This document shows, in pieces, positions 43,367 through 55,575 of a stretch of 64,000 nt of DNA. This DNA comes from Exobasidium rhododendri (lineage: Eukaryota; Basidiomycota; Exobasidiomycetes; Exobasidiales; Exobasidiaceae), in assembly GCA_026210745.1 (NCBI GenBank), contig CP110630.1:5146001-5210000 (forward strand). The letters run 5' to 3'. The position numbers and the translations under genes are program-made. Positions within the stretch are counted from its first letter, which is position 1. Every line of letters starts with the position of its first letter. A model generated the notes under the pieces. The model was not told the DNA's origin. It saw nothing but the letters and a program-made list of their open reading frames with translations, and did not search any database.

Positions 43367-45908
43367 ATGTCGCGGTCCCTGAGAAGTCGACCGATGACTC
43401 TTTATCAGGTTCGCGAAGGAGAGCAGAGCATCATTCCACCCGTGCCTGAAGCTTCATCAGCATTCACAGCGGCACAAGCATCAACAATCTCAGGTCAAGG
43501 AAATGAGAAACGTCGCTCTAGATTGGCAGCGACAGGAGGCAAGAACAAGCGGGGACCGTTGTCCAAAGCTTCAGAAGTAGGGTCTAATCTGAAAAAGCGA
43601 CTGAGTATGCGATATGCTGAGCCGACGGAACTAGGACCAGGAGGCTTTAGTGCGATTCCAGATGTACCTGCGATGCCGAGCGATATTCCAGGTGCGCCTG
43701 ATCTGCCACCAGGAAGTATGCCCTATGGTACTCAAATGGGATATCACTCTGCAGGAGGGCTTCCCATCATGGGACAAGGCTTCAACGATATAGATGAGCA
43801 CGGTGGGATGATGGGTATATTAGAGGATGGCATAGGCGAATCTAATCAGGTCCATAGTCAGGCGAGGGGAGAAAGTGTACTGCGAGGAAGATCAAGCTTA
43901 GAAGAGAAGGGAAGTTCGGTGGGTGCGTTGCATTTGGAAGGGTATATCAACGATCCTGCAATCGACCTGGACATGCTTAGCCAGGAGAATTTCGATCCGC
44001 AAATATATCTGAAGATGAAATTGTCTACCTCTTCGGAGGATTTCTTGCGACAGTTCCAAGATTCTCTGCTAGCAGCCAAGGAAGCTGCCAGTTCAGATCT
44101 AAAGCGGCAGGTTTTTCGCAGCTATCAAGACTTCATCACCATTTCCAAAGAGATTGCGACGCTTGAAAATGACATGCTAGAGCTCAAGGAACTTCTCGGG
44201 GAATGGAAGACGTTGCCTCAAGCGCTAGAATTGGAGGAAGGTGGAGCAAGTTTGGGTACTCTGACTGATTCTGCTCTGCGAGGTCGATCGAATCGGAATA
44301 ATAGAAACAGCATGATTGATCTACAACAAATCTATCGAGCTCAAATCATGTCGCTGTGGGAAGGTATCGAAGGTTCTCAGAAGTTTCTTCCCTACATTCC
44401 TGGGCGACATTTGATTGCCGAAGCATCATCTTTCACAGAGCTGAATGCTGCAACGTACAAACCAAAGCAAAGTGTGGCCTTGTTCCTTCTCGATGATCTC
44501 CTTTTGGTAGCAGTGCGGAAGAAGAGGCAAATGAGTGCAAGGGTTAGATTAGTCGCAGAGCGTTGCTTCAGCCTCTCCGAGATAGTTGTTGTTGATCTCA
44601 AAGATGGAGGTGACTTGACAAATGCCATCAAGATCAAGCGTGCTAAGGAAAGTTTTGTGTATAGAACAGAAAGAAGCGAAGATAAGAGAGCGCTCCTGAA
44701 TGCCTTCAGAAGGGTAGCAGAAGAGCTAGCAAACAAGCGTAGAAAGGAAAGTATGGTAGAAGCAGAGACTCGAAAGAGGGAATCAAACTTTACAGCGGCA
44801 AGAGGCAACATGCAGGGCAATCCATTCTCCGCGCTGACTGGCGAGCAATTCCTGGCAGATGACGCAAATAGAGAAGGAGAAGGCAACGATCCGAATGACG
44901 TGGCCGATAATGAGAAGAAGGATGCTAGTCGATGGCTGAGCGACTTTTCTGATCAAGTATCGGTGGCCATTGCTCTTCGAGAGTGGGGTGAAGCGGCTAC
45001 TCTGATCGAAAAGGGGCAAGCGATGCTAGCAGGGTATTCTGCTTCCGACTTTGCCTATCAGAACCTTTCGATCAAGTTACAAGGTCTGACGTCTCAACTA
45101 GTCGATTCCATCACCCACAATCTCTCTTCGCCAACACTAAAGAAGTCTGCAGTGGTGAGGAACGTGGGCTTTCTACTTCGTCTGGATCGAGGAGAACGGG
45201 CGAGGGAGGTCTTCCTACAGTCTCGTAGTGAATTGCTGAAAAAGAGAAGTAGACAGATCAAATTTGAAGGTGACGTCAGCCTCTACATCAGCGAACTAGC
45301 TCTTGTGCACTTTACATTGATCAAGAATACCAGTGAATGGTACATGAGTGCTTTCAAGGATAATAGAATGGCCAGTGGTGAGTGTAGCACCTCTTGCTAT
45401 TTGAAAGCTAGAGAACGGTGACTCCTTTTTCTTACATACTAACGAAACGCACGATCACATGACAGGATTCGTGAAATGGGCTATGGTGCAGGTGGAGTCG
45501 TACGCTGAAATCTTTCGAAGGCAAGTATACGGCATAGTTGACCAGGATCCAAAAGTGGTCTTGGAGGCAGTGGAAATCACCATGAATAGCGCATCTCAGC
45601 TCGGTGAAGTTGGCCTAGACTTGACTTTCTTTCTACGCAATCTCCTGACACCGGAGGAGAGCGGCAACAGAGGACTAGGTGAGTCGGGCGGCGTCTTCAC
45701 TTGATTCTTTCCTCAACACCCAAAAGGAAGCGGGACGATCCAAATAACACAGGGCCCCGATGCTGAACTTACTTTGCCTTTCGCAGTTGTCCCCTCGCTC
45801 ACAGTCACGCTGGCAGACGACCCTGATGCTCTGGCTAAGCGGCTTTCCTCCATATCAATCAAGAGGCACAGCAGCAGCAGCGGCAGCAGCAGCAGCAAAG
45901 TTCCATGA
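43367..45908 (+). CDS. EXO84: Exocyst complex subunit Exo84
   Basis: Coding join 43367..45377, 45466..45678, 45787..45908; 781 residues (yeast 753). Exo84 signatures are DLDMLSQENFDPQIYLKMKL and QDFITISKEIATLENDMLEL, followed by a PH-like domain (about 340-460; KFLPYIPGRHLIAE, AVRKKRQMSARVRLV) and the C-terminal helical CorEx region (LSDFSDQVSVAIALREWGEA). The last exons give GFVKWAMVQVESYAEIFRRQ. Splices are GTGAGT/CAG. Exo84 is part of the exocyst, which tethers secretory vesicles at the plasma membrane, and in yeast also has a link to splicing. The final exon ends in a Ser tract encoded by an AGC microsatellite (45870-45897). Confidence 0.93.
45870..45897 (+). repeat. (AGC)n microsatellite at the EXO84 C-terminus
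   Basis: An AGC run interrupted once by GGC encodes a Ser-Gly-Ser tract ten residues before the stop. Confidence 0.8.
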
Positions 45909-46002
45909 TATCATGATATTTCCGACAAACTTGTACACTCTACGTCCAGCCTCGCGGCATGTAGAATAAGAGTCACCCCCCCACTGTCCACCAAATGCTA
46001 CT

Positions 46003-46697
46003 CTACTTGTTGCTGAAAAAGATGTAGATCAGGTAGACTGCGACAACTCCAAAGGGCATCAGGTTCTCCTTTGGGATTCCGCTGATCAAACCTAGCAACC
46101 CTGCCGGCTGCTGAGCACCAGCGCCACCCGCAGCACCACCACCTTGCCTTGCTGCCCCACCGCCTGATATTGTTTGACCGCCACCTGGGAAAGTACTCGA
46201 CGAGCCCACACCAGTCTTCATGTATTGATTGGTCAATTGAGTCAATTTGCCTCCATTTGCTCCTCTCAAGGTATCTAGTATCGCACCTTTCCTCATGAAG
46301 AGGAATGTTGGCATCGCACGAACTCCATACTTTTGCGCAATAGCTTGATTCTGGTCGACATCCACCTTCAGAAAAACGGCATTCGTGCTTGACTTTGCTA
46401 ATGATTCGAATGTTGGTGCAATGGCTTTGCAAGGACCGCACCCTATTCGGCGGAGAGAAGGCGAAGCGATGGAAGGATTAGAAACAGCTTGTTAGATGCG
46501 AGAAACCCGCTTTGCACAGCCAATCTGTCACCCTCGCACTCACAAGTTGCAGTGAAGTCGACGACCACAAGCTTGTCACCCGCCGACTTGAGCGTCGAGT
46601 CGAATTCTGACAAAAGAGGGCGAGACGTTAGCAAGTCACAAGAAAAGCTGCAATCACCCTTCTACTGACCTACGGAAGATGTGATGACCTTTGCCAT
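46003..46697 (-). CDS. Thioredoxin with a hydrophobic C-terminal tail
   Basis: Complement of join 46003..46442, 46544..46606, 46670..46697; 176 residues. The start is MAKVITSSVEFDS. The active site W31-C-G-P-C-K36 is split between exons (T|GG) and is intact, and RAMPTFLFMRKG gives the cis-proline loop. After the thioredoxin fold (about residues 1-105) comes a Gly-rich linker and then a hydrophobic segment, PFGVVAVYLIYIFF, four residues from the end. That tail looks like a tail anchor, so the domain would sit on the cytosolic face of a membrane, possibly the ER or mitochondrial outer membrane; the location is inference. It is tandem with the NAC-beta gene on the same strand. Confidence 0.88.
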
Positions 46698-47097
46698 TGC
46701 TGCAGTGAAGATGGAGACAGTGAGTTAAGCTGGTCGAAATGCATCCATGAGCTAAAATCAATGACAAGATAGAGTGGGAGAGGGACGTGCGTTTCTCTCC
46801 GCCGTCACGTTTCTCTTGCCTCTCACTCCCCTTTCGCACCGATAATGATCATGGCAAAGCATATGATGACAGATTTTTGGGTTAGTAGCGCACAAGATGG
46901 TAGAGAGAGAAGGAGTGTGAGGAGAAGTATGTGAAGAGGAAAAATAGAGGAGGAATACAACGAGAAGGGATGAGAGATAATAGAAAACATTTTCACCTTC
47001 ACTGCGTCACCCTAAACGCCTCGCTCCGTTGTCGTACCCTTCTCTACCTCTCCAGTTGGATTGAGGTCGAAAACATGTAATGTGGCTTGCCTATCCT
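46698..47097 (-). promoter_or_regulatory. Upstream region of the thioredoxin gene
   Basis: 400 bases, purine-rich on the plus strand (46900-46990). No gene is seen. It also holds the NAC-beta 3' end. Confidence 0.4.
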
Positions 47098-47984
47098 TTA
47101 GTCGAGCTTCTCAACTTCGGGCTCTTCCTTCTTGCCATCAGCTTCGTCGAAATTTTCGACCTTGAGGTGGGGAAGGCAAAGAGTCAGCTTTACATTCACC
47201 TTGGAAGCAATCCCCTTTCACACTCACGACATCGGGAACCTCATCGTCGTCTTCCTTTCCTGTGATTCCGGCTTGTTGTGCAGCATTCATGGCTTGATAG
47301 CTCTCTGCTAGCTTTCGTAGACTGGCCAACGAGTCGGGTCCAAGTTGGTTGATGATACCTGGTACCAGCTCTGTCAATTCCTTGTCTACACCTTGACCGT
47401 AGATTGCGTGTGTGTTTGCTGAGGCAAGGCCGTGGACTGCAGGTCGTAATGGAAGAAGAGATCGCTTGAGCCACATAAATTCCTTTCGACACACTCAACA
47501 GTCGTACGGATGACGGACTTACCCTTCGCGCCCTGGAAATGGAGTACATTTCCGTCATCCTTGAACATGTTGACCTCTTCGATTCCGGTCAAAGGCTGAA
47601 CTTGCAGTTTCTTCAGTGCATTCTGCAGCTTCTTGTCTCCATCAATTCCTGCTCCTGGTCCCTTTGGCTTTCGAGCTACTTTTCTTCGGGGAGTACCTTT
47701 ACCGCCTGTTCCGTAGCAGGATAGCAAAGAGAAAGAGAAGAAAAGGGGGATGAGGAATTTTGTCAGTCATCTCTCTCTCTGCTTCTGCAAGCATATAAGA
47801 AGTAGTCGGCGTCTATGCCTGCTCCTTTCGACCCCTCCTCCATCTCCCGTTGTTCCCCTTTGACGGCTTCTTCGATACATGAACAACCTTCCCCCCTCCC
47901 CGGCCTCTACATGCAGGAGAAAGCTAACGCACCACTTCTACTTGCTGATTGCAGCTTGGCGAGCTTTTCTTGGTCAATGACCAT
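47098..47984 (-). CDS. EGD1: Nascent polypeptide-associated complex subunit beta (NAC-beta/BTF3)
   Basis: Complement of join 47098..47160, 47228..47436, 47523..47705, 47933..47984; 168 residues. The start [12 protein letters not shown] matches the family, and a long first intron (GTGCGT donor) joins SASRS to GGKGTPRRK, the ribosome-binding motif. The NAC domain follows ([58 protein letters not shown]). The acidic tail ends [12 protein letters not shown] binds nascent chains at the ribosome exit and helps target proteins to organelles. All splice phases agree. The usual RIGGKG motif reads RSGGKG here. Confidence 0.92.
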
Positions 47985-48671
47985 TTTGAATGATGTGATA
48001 AGGGAAGGAGAGCTAAAAGGTCAAGTCGTTGATGAGACTCGTGGAGGTTGTACGATAGGATGTCTATGGGTAGAGTATTGCTTTGTTGTGGTGAGATGAA
48101 AGGCAGGGCCGACAGATATGCCAATTCTTCTCTCGCAATAGTCTCGGATCTATTATTACTATTGTCACCTTCTGATTTCACTTCGACTCTGTTGCCGCAC
48201 CTCTCTCTCCTTCCTCTCTTCTGGCTTCTGGCTCAAGCACACGTAAAAGTCTAATGTAGGCAGGAGGTCGGTCACGCGTGTGATCCTTATTACACTTTGA
48301 ATCCCAATCTCGATCTATAGATACAATATTCTGTACACAACTATACACCCGCGAGACACAATATTCTCGCTGATCTTCGTCAACGAGGGTTTGTCAAATG
48401 ATCTTTCTTAAGGCCTGAGTACTCTGCTAGAGGTTCTCTGATCTTGTATCAGCATTGTGAGATAGAGGACGATTGCGGACTTCGCCGTGCAGTACTCACC
48501 CTTCCCCCGCTTCCGACGGCTGCCTCTGGGGTAGCCGCAGTACGGCCGAGAAAAAAGATTATTAACGCGTTCAAGACACTCGCCGCACTTCGACAGTAGG
48601 TGGACTCTACTTGCTAAGTCATTCTATGTATTGAGATGGCATGGAGGTTTGTAAGTGATACAAGCTGTCGA
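47985..48671. promoter_or_regulatory. NAC-beta promoter and 3' end of the kinase gene
   Basis: About 690 bases with no supportable gene. GATACAATATTCTGTACACA near 48320 is followed by GACACAATATTCTCG near 48355, a short direct repeat of ACAATATTC. Confidence 0.4.
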
Positions 48672-51600
48672 TCAAACGTCTCGACTGGGTAATCTGCCCT
48701 GCACCAGACCCCCTCTTGCACCTGAGCCAGTGGTAATGGTACTACTTCTTCTGAGCATGTCTTCTCCTCCTTTCATCTTCATTCGTCCCGCCGGGCCTGA
48801 GGAATCGCGTCCGCCGACGGTGCCCCATCCTGGAGCTCCTTTAGTTGAATTGGACTGCCATTGACTGATCAGGGAGCTCACACCAGTAAACCTATCTTGT
48901 GCTTCTTGATTCCCTTTGGTCGTCTCTTGCTCATCTGGCCGCTCTGGTATACCCTTGCTGGGCGACGAAATTCTCAATGACCCGTATCTATCAACTTGCT
49001 CCTTCTCAGCCGCCTCTCTTTCCCATGGCTTGAGTGTTTCTCCTCTAGGTTTCGGGTGACTCTCGTTGCCATCTTTGCGTGACCACGTATTTGGCTTGGA
49101 GGAAGCAATGGGCGGAGGTGCAATCGATGATGGTCTATTGTACACCGTCTTGTTTCGATTGTCGTTGTGAAGTGAATGCTGCTTTCGGGAAACATCGTTG
49201 ATATCGTCTATTCTCGCCTCTCGCAAGGCTCTCGGAGTGATGCTGACATCCGTCACATGATCTGCTCCACTACTACTCGAGTCATATGTGCTGCTATCTT
49301 CACTCTTGTTCATGGCAAACTCCTTGTACTTGTTCATTAGACCGTCCACGTCCTTTGAGCTTGGCGATCGAGTGGGCTTGGGTGAAATGTAGTTGATCGG
49401 TTTTTGATCCTTCGCTACGGCTGGTGCAATGCGAGCCGCTGACGTTGGCGTTGTTGGCAGGGTGAAGCTGGTAGGAGCAAGCAGGGTTGGCGTTCCTCGT
49501 CCCGGTGATGTGGAAGCATCAACATAGCTTTTCGCCTTTAAATTTTCTGTGGATATCCTGATCAAGGGAGACGACTTCTCCTGCTCGTATTGCTGATCGT
49601 TGTTGAGGTTTGGTGGAGGCAAGAAGTGCATCTCTTCATCGTCTTCATCCCACGCAGGTGCCGTCGCTGTGGTGTTGCTCGAGTCGAGTGTCCCGTTCGC
49701 CGCACGCTGACCTTCTTCAGCAACGGTCGCCGGAGATGCCGCTGCATCACTGGACGACCCAAGAGAGCTCGACGGCAGAAGTGTCACACCCCTTTCCTCT
49801 TGCCTTTCTTGATCGATCCATTCTGGTTTCTTCGCTTTACTCGAAGCCATGGACGTCATGGCAGGAGAAGGCTTGATCCATGATGAATTGCGATCTATCG
49901 CTGCTTTACTCCTCTCTTCGAACAAGGACTTGCCCATCAAGCTTTGCCTCTTTCCAGAGATAGAGACGGATCCATTGACGTCTTCCGGCTTTCCTCTTTC
50001 ATCTTCACTAGAGTCGGCTTCTTCAGCCTCGATCTCTATTGCAGCTGAGCCACCTGCCAGTGATGGTACCGACAGCTGAGGACTGCGAGCTGAAGGAGTT
50101 GATACGACGGTGCCCTTCTTCTCGTCGTCATCCATGAGCCAATCCTTGAGTTGTGCCTTTCGAGAAGGTAGAATCGGTGGTGGAGGCGACTCTTTCGCTC
50201 GTAATTCATTTTCCTTTGACTGCTTTCTTTCCATCTCTTCATACGGCCATCTCTTGGCAAGCGAAGACGCAGAAGAGTTCGCTCCAGTCCATTTGCCTGT
50301 AGCACCAGAAGATACAGCACTCGGTGCACTGTGCCCATTGGCAGGGGATGGCCCAGACAGCTTTCCGAACTTGCCAGCCATTGCACTGACAGGTGCTCTC
50401 TCTGACAGACCGGGAATGAGATTCATACGGGATTGGCTCTTTGGAAGGGAGACATTAGTAGGAGCAGCGGCAGAAAAGGAGGGAGAAGAAGCAGCATTAG
50501 GAGCTCGAGAGGAGCTACTTGGGGGCCGAGTACTGCTTTTGCTACTGCTGCTGCCACCACCATACTGTAAGTCTAACTCTTCCACACTTGGGAAGCGGGA
50601 GCTCGCCTCTTCATCTTGGCTTGGCTGCTGACTCGTTGTAGAGGGAGAAGGGACTGACTTGGGTAGTGGTGAAACGCGGCTCGATGCATCCACACCAGGC
50701 ATCAACGGACTACGACGAGCTGCGGAGCCGCTGCGAGATGGAGGAGCAGGTGCTGACAAATCTGTATTGATGATGCTTGTAGGAGGGGAAAAGGAATCGG
50801 CAAATCCAAACGAAGGCTGCTGTGATGACGTTGCTGGTTCTGACGGAGGTGACATCGCTGCTCTGGTGGGTGATGCATTCGTTCCTCGATTTGGTCTACC
50901 TCTGCGCATTGGTGTGATGTTTTCATTTCGTTGTTTTACTTCTTCTTCCTCTGCTCGTTTCTGCTCTATGACGGAAGGACCGACCTTGATCAGATCCTGA
51001 TCGATACCGCCGGCGACATTCTCTCCATTTCTGGATCTTTGTGCCATTGCCTTTGCTGCTACATCCGATGCTGAGCCCGAAAGTGGGCCAGACGACGAGA
51101 CAACGGAAGGTAGTGCTCGCATCTGTCGTCCTTTCGCCGATAGGTTGGCATAGTGCATTGCAGAAGCAGGCGGAGAAGTGCCCAGGATACGATGGATACC
51201 GAGGATGACTTGGTCGATTGTCGGTCGTGAAGCCGACTGCTCCTGAAGCATGCTAGCAATGAGATCTTTGATTCGCTGGGAGTAGGCTGGCATCGGTGGG
51301 AAGCGATACTGGGCGTTGAGAATCGCTAGTGGACCTCCACCGTTCTCCTCAAAGGGAGTGGTGTAGTAACAAAGCTTATAGAGGAATACACCCATCGCCC
51401 ACACATCTGCTTTCTCATCAATGACCCGTCTTTGAAATACGTCGACCATCTCAGGAGCTCGGTACTGCAAGGTTGTATGCTTGTTCAAATCTGCTTCCAG
51501 CCTCTTGACTTCGTCAAGTGATTTTGGCGCTCTTCTAGACAGGATGGGAATCGTACTTCCAAAGTCACACAGCTTGTACGTTGGACCGACCGAGGGATTG

Positions 51601-52407
51601 GATCGAGGGGGTGGTGCCAGCAAGATATTCTCCACCTTGAGATCTCGATGTAAAAGAGGCGGATCCATGTGATGCATCACACTAAGCCCTGTTGCTACAT
51701 CTCCAAATATCTTGAGTACCTCTGCTTCGGTCAGGCGGTTCCTCAGGCGCGAATTCATCAAGTCGATTATCCCACCTCCTGAACAGTACTCCATCAGAAT
51801 GAAGATCTCGTACCCACCTCCCGCTAACGACGTAGCACTGGCCTCGATGAAGTGTACTATGTTGGGGTGATTCCGTAGTGATTTCTGTACAGCACAAGAG
51901 ACAAGTGAATTTCCGTCGTGAGCAGATAGTCTCCACCCCTTCTTCCTATGCATTCACACCACTTACATGCACATCCACCTCGCTACGGACGCTGGCCAGT
52001 GCCTCTTTGTCTGGAACTGCCATTCTCTTGAGAACATGGAGTGTCTCGTCTCGGGTGGTAGACGAGCCTGACCCCGGTAAGGAAGTGTCTGAGACTGGCA
52101 TCGCAATCGGCTTGTCGGTGGTGACGAGATAAACATGAGCAAAGCCACCTGCAATCCGTTCGAGAGAGGAGCAAATCAGTTCATCACTGCTAATCTCGAC
52201 GACACTGCTTGACTCGATATACTCACCTTGAGACAAGTACTTCTGCACAGTGACAACTATCTGACCGATCATCACTCTCGTTCCTGGTGCTAAAGTTCCC
52301 TGGTGAGGTTGCTGGACAGGCATGCTCATCCCATGTGACGAGGCTTGTGGAGGCCTGGCATTGCCGATCGCCATGGGATTGTACCTAGCTCCCACCTGTG
52401 ATTGCAT
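48672..52407 (-). CDS. AKL1: Actin-patch/endocytosis protein kinase, Akl1/Prk1/Ark1 (NAK) family
   Basis: Complement of join 48672..51884, 51967..52148, 52227..52407; 1191 residues (yeast Akl1 1108). Kinase domain about 45-370: a Gly loop (QGGFAHVYLV), Lys101 in LHVLKRM, HRDLKVEN with Asp202, DFGS at 228-231, and the NAK features TTLQYRAPEMVD and DVWAMGVFLYKLCYYTTPFE. The long C-terminus (about 380-1191) is disordered, rich in Ser/Pro/Ala, with a conserved-looking RFTGVSSLISQWQ segment near the end. NAK kinases phosphorylate endocytic coat proteins and regulate actin patches. Introns are GTGAGT/CAG and GTAAGT/CAG. It is convergent with no gene; the aldo-keto reductase lies upstream on the same strand. 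Confidence 0.92.
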
Positions 52408-53021
52408 CTTCGACAACTGCACTTATCTACAGGGGAGGCACAGCAAGACGACGAGAAAGCGCTGAGAAGGAGTGAACAGCTATCGACACTGCGAGATCAA
52501 TCCTTGCTCTGCTTTCGTTCTCCTTTATGGCCGAAGGAGTCCCTAAGGCGTTGGCATGAAATGCCTTGGATGTGTTGGACGAGCACGCCAAGTTCTACAC
52601 GACTACCTATGACAGAGCCTCTGGACAAGAGCCAAGATATATATCAGGTACAGACAATTAGCGTGTAAGCTTTGTACTCGCGTGGGCAGCTTGCCTGCAT
52701 CTTATATTTGTATACTTTAGATCGAAGACATCGTAGATCGAGGAAAGCATCGCGATGCTTCGACGTCGTGCCATGACATTTGATATCTTCCTTTCGTACC
52801 TATACTGTATGGGAGTTATAGTACACAGCTTCCCAGTCACACGTCGTTTCAAAAAGGTACAGTACAGAGCAAGAGAGGAAGTCGAAGCAAAATATCTGAG
52901 CTTTGCGATTGCAAAAAAGAGACGCATTTCATGGCGCAGTGGTCGGGTCCCTTATCCCAAAGTGACGCAAATGATCAGCATTCACTACATCCCACGACGG
53001 TGCCATCTTCACGCGAGTGAC
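52408..53021. promoter_or_regulatory. Kinase gene upstream region and 3' end of the aldo-keto reductase gene
   Basis: About 610 bases with no supportable gene; short frames only. Confidence 0.4.
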
Positions 53022-53989
53022 TCACCAGGTAATGCCTGATCCTGTCTCCATACCGTTTAGTGCTTTCATATCACTCTCGTCCAAGACAAAGTCGTAGAGA
53101 TCAGCATTAGCTTCAATCCGCTGAGGATTGGATGACTTTGGCAGGACAACATAACCTGATTGTAGGACCCAGCGAATGAGGATGTGCGCAGGAGTCTTGC
53201 CGTATTTCTGATGAGATAGTCAGGTGTCAGGCATAGCGCGCAAGTGTTCATTGGAGTGCTATGGGAGGTGAGCACTCACCTTGCCGATCTCTTTAAGCTC
53301 TGGCAGATCGGTGTGTGCACCTTTGCCGAGAGGTGAGTATGACTCGATGGCGATGTTGTGCTTCAAGCATTCATTCACAATTGCCTTCCTCTGAAAGAAG
53401 GGCGACAATTCGATTTGATTCATACTAGGAGGCGAGTTCGGGAACTTTGCAAGTAGCTCTTGAATGTGTTTGACACCATAGTTGCTACAACAGCAGAGAA
53501 GGGGGGAGTCAGGCTACGTCCTTCTTTCTACGTCTCGTGCGCAACTAGTGCTCACCTTACACCGATACTCTTGACTTTACCGGCTTTCTTTGCGTCAATC
53601 AGGGCTCGGTACGTCTCGAGACGCTTCTCTGAGCCAGGATTTGGTGAGTGGATAAGGATACAGTCAAAGTAGGCAAGAGCACTTTGCTTCAATGAATTCT
53701 CAATAGAGCGTGTGGCTGCATCGTACCCGTGAGCAGAATCCCAGATCTTCGTTGTTACCCATACATCCTCTCTTTTCCATCCCTCTTGAGCGAGCACTGC
53801 TTGACCGACCTCCTTTTCGTTCTGGTACCACTGTGCACTGTCGACATGTCGATAGCCTGCCTTCAGAGCGTGTTTCACGCCATTGACGCAAGAAGGACCC
53901 TTATTCAAGTAGACACCAAGTCCTAGACGAGGGATAAGGTTGCCATCGTTCAGCTTCAATGTGGAATCTAGTCGTAGGGCTGCGGTCAT
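53022..53989 (-). CDS. Aldo-keto reductase
   Basis: Complement of join 53022..53207, 53280..53484, 53556..53989; 274 residues. AKR hallmarks are RLGLGVYLNK, YRHVDSAQWYQNE with Asp50 and Tyr55, TTKIWDSAHGY with Lys81, ILIHSPNPG with His114, SNYGVKH, NQIELSPFF, IESYSPLGKG and VVLPKSSNPQRI (cofactor phosphate-binding). All four catalytic residues are present. It is a cytosolic NADPH-dependent reductase; the substrate is unknown. The ATG at 53989 is the first of the core frame. The stop TGA lies within a perfect GTGAGT, so splicing there could give a different tail, but I found no following exon. It shares a 240-base divergent promoter with SHQ1. Confidence 0.92.
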
Positions 53990-54228
53990 GGTTGGTACTC
54001 GTTGCCTTTGCCTGGTGTGGTAGTGGTAGTGGCGAAATGTCACGATACACACGACCGTCTTGAGCTGATGTATCCTATGTGGAGGCCCGCCTGTCCCTCC
54101 AAAATAATTTAAGGCGTTGACTCTTATTTGGCTTTCTTCTCGATATTTTTTCGCCTTTGCCGCACTACTGCTACCGGTGCTCCTGTCGCGTTGACGAATT
54201 GGACGTTCCCACTCTTTCTGCTCTCTAG
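53990..54228. promoter_or_regulatory. Divergent aldo-keto reductase/SHQ1 promoter
   Basis: 239 bases between the two ATGs. A CTCTCTAG directly before the SHQ1 ATG looks like a splice acceptor, so an upstream noncoding or coding exon is possible. Confidence 0.4.
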
Positions 54229-55575
54229 ATGTCCATTCCGAGTTTCAAAGCCAGCCAGTCCTCTACACACATCAATCTCGAAGTCCAGTCGAATTCTTGC
54301 ACGTCGCCTTGTTCTCCCAGAGCAGTAGTCGACAATGGCAGCGTGTTCGGTCTCGCATGTGTGCATTTCCATCTACCTCTCGTCTTCCCAAACGATGCAT
54401 TAGTGGATGGGTCGTCGAAAGTGGGAGAGCTACAAGAGGCGGCAGTCATGTTGAGCAGATCTGATGGCTTGCTGAAGGTGGGACTGCTGAAGCGCCTAGA
54501 GGGGTGCTATTTTGGCGGCCTGGATGATCTGAGGCCAAGCGTGTTTCCCTTGTTGGAAGATGATGAAGAAGGACAAAAGGAGGAAAGATTGCTTGGACTA
54601 GAAATGCTACAACGGGGAATGGAAGCTATGAAGGCGCAAACGCTAGGAAGAGAAGGTCTCGATGTGGCCTCTCATTCCAAGCCTTCTACCTCCTATCCTC
54701 GACCTCCTCGAGTGCCAAAGGGCGCAAGATCAAGAGCTCATGAATGCTACAGTGAGACTATCATTGATTATGATGAGCGGACGAATCGCAGAGTAGCCGC
54801 TTACGAAGCAGAGGAGAAGAGATGGGATGAGGGAATGTATTTGGACAACTATGTCGACGAGGATAAAGAGGTGGAACATCTAACACATTATGACCTACCA
54901 GTCCTTCCTGATAGCGGGGTGAGGAGCCAAGATTCAACGGAGAGCACGCCTATTTTGAAGAGGAGCATGGAGCTTCTCCTCTTGGAGCTACTACTGGCAC
55001 AAGCTTACGACTATCGGACAACACAAGGGGAGGCGACGGTTGAATCAGCTTGGACCACTGCGGTCTTGTGTCGCTCGTTGATAACGAGCTGTTTACCATC
55101 GTCTGAGTCTGGTGACACAGTCGCTTCCATCTTGATAGGCTCACTACGGCGGCAACTCTCGTACCCACTCTATCGAAGTTGGGAGCTTTCGATGAAGGTC
55201 TCAAGCGATGTTGTCTCAATACTACGCCAGCAGCAGCAACCTTTTTCGTATCTGACTTACATCCTCAAGCTCTTCACTGAAGCCGACGACGAGGCAATGA
55301 CTTTCTACGCGACAGATGTCATCGATCCCCTTCTCGAGAATTTTGATCATCTCTTCAGGTGCGTAGACAGTAGAGCGCTTTTCCACTGTGTTGACATGCT
55401 CCGCGTGACTGACGTATTGCGAGACAGCCCGACCTCACTAGACGTTCTTGCTGATCAACTCGAGAAGGCTGTCGCGATTGTCACAAAGAGTCAAGTAGGC
55501 GGCAACTGGGACATGGAAGAACTCGAAGCTGCAGCGCGAGAGGCAATACAAGAGGGGGAAGGAGGATATGTGTAG
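54229..55575 (+). CDS. SHQ1: Shq1, assembly factor for box H/ACA snoRNPs
   Basis: Single exon, 448 residues. The N-terminal CS-like domain starts MSIPSFKASQSSTHINLEVQ and ends near VFPNDAL. The SHQ1-specific domain follows: LLKRLEGCYFGGLDDLRPS with FPLL, ELLLAQAYDYRTTQGEATVE, and the diagnostic YPLYRSWELSMKV. Shq1 is a chaperone that protects dyskerin/Cbf5 before H/ACA RNP assembly, in the nucleus. The family is about 500 residues in yeast; this copy is slightly short. An acidic tail is reduced. The start is well placed by similarity, though a splice-acceptor-like CTCTAG just precedes it. Confidence 0.88.
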   Translation: MSIPSFKASQSSTHINLEVQSNSCTSPCSPRAVVDNGSVFGLACVHFHLPLVFPNDALVDGSSKVGELQEAAVMLSRSDGLLKVGLLKRLEGCYFGGLDDLRPSVFPLLEDDEEGQKEERLLGLEMLQRGMEAMKAQTLGREGLDVASHSKPSTSYPRPPRVPKGARSRAHECYSETIIDYDERTNRRVAAYEAEEKRWDEGMYLDNYVDEDKEVEHLTHYDLPVLPDSGVRSQDSTESTPILKRSMELLLLELLLAQAYDYRTTQGEATVESAWTTAVLCRSLITSCLPSSESGDTVASILIGSLRRQLSYPLYRSWELSMKVSSDVVSILRQQQQPFSYLTYILKLFTEADDEAMTFYATDVIDPLLENFDHLFRCVDSRALFHCVDMLRVTDVLRDSPTSLDVLADQLEKAVAIVTKSQVGGNWDMEELEAAAREAIQEGEGGYV

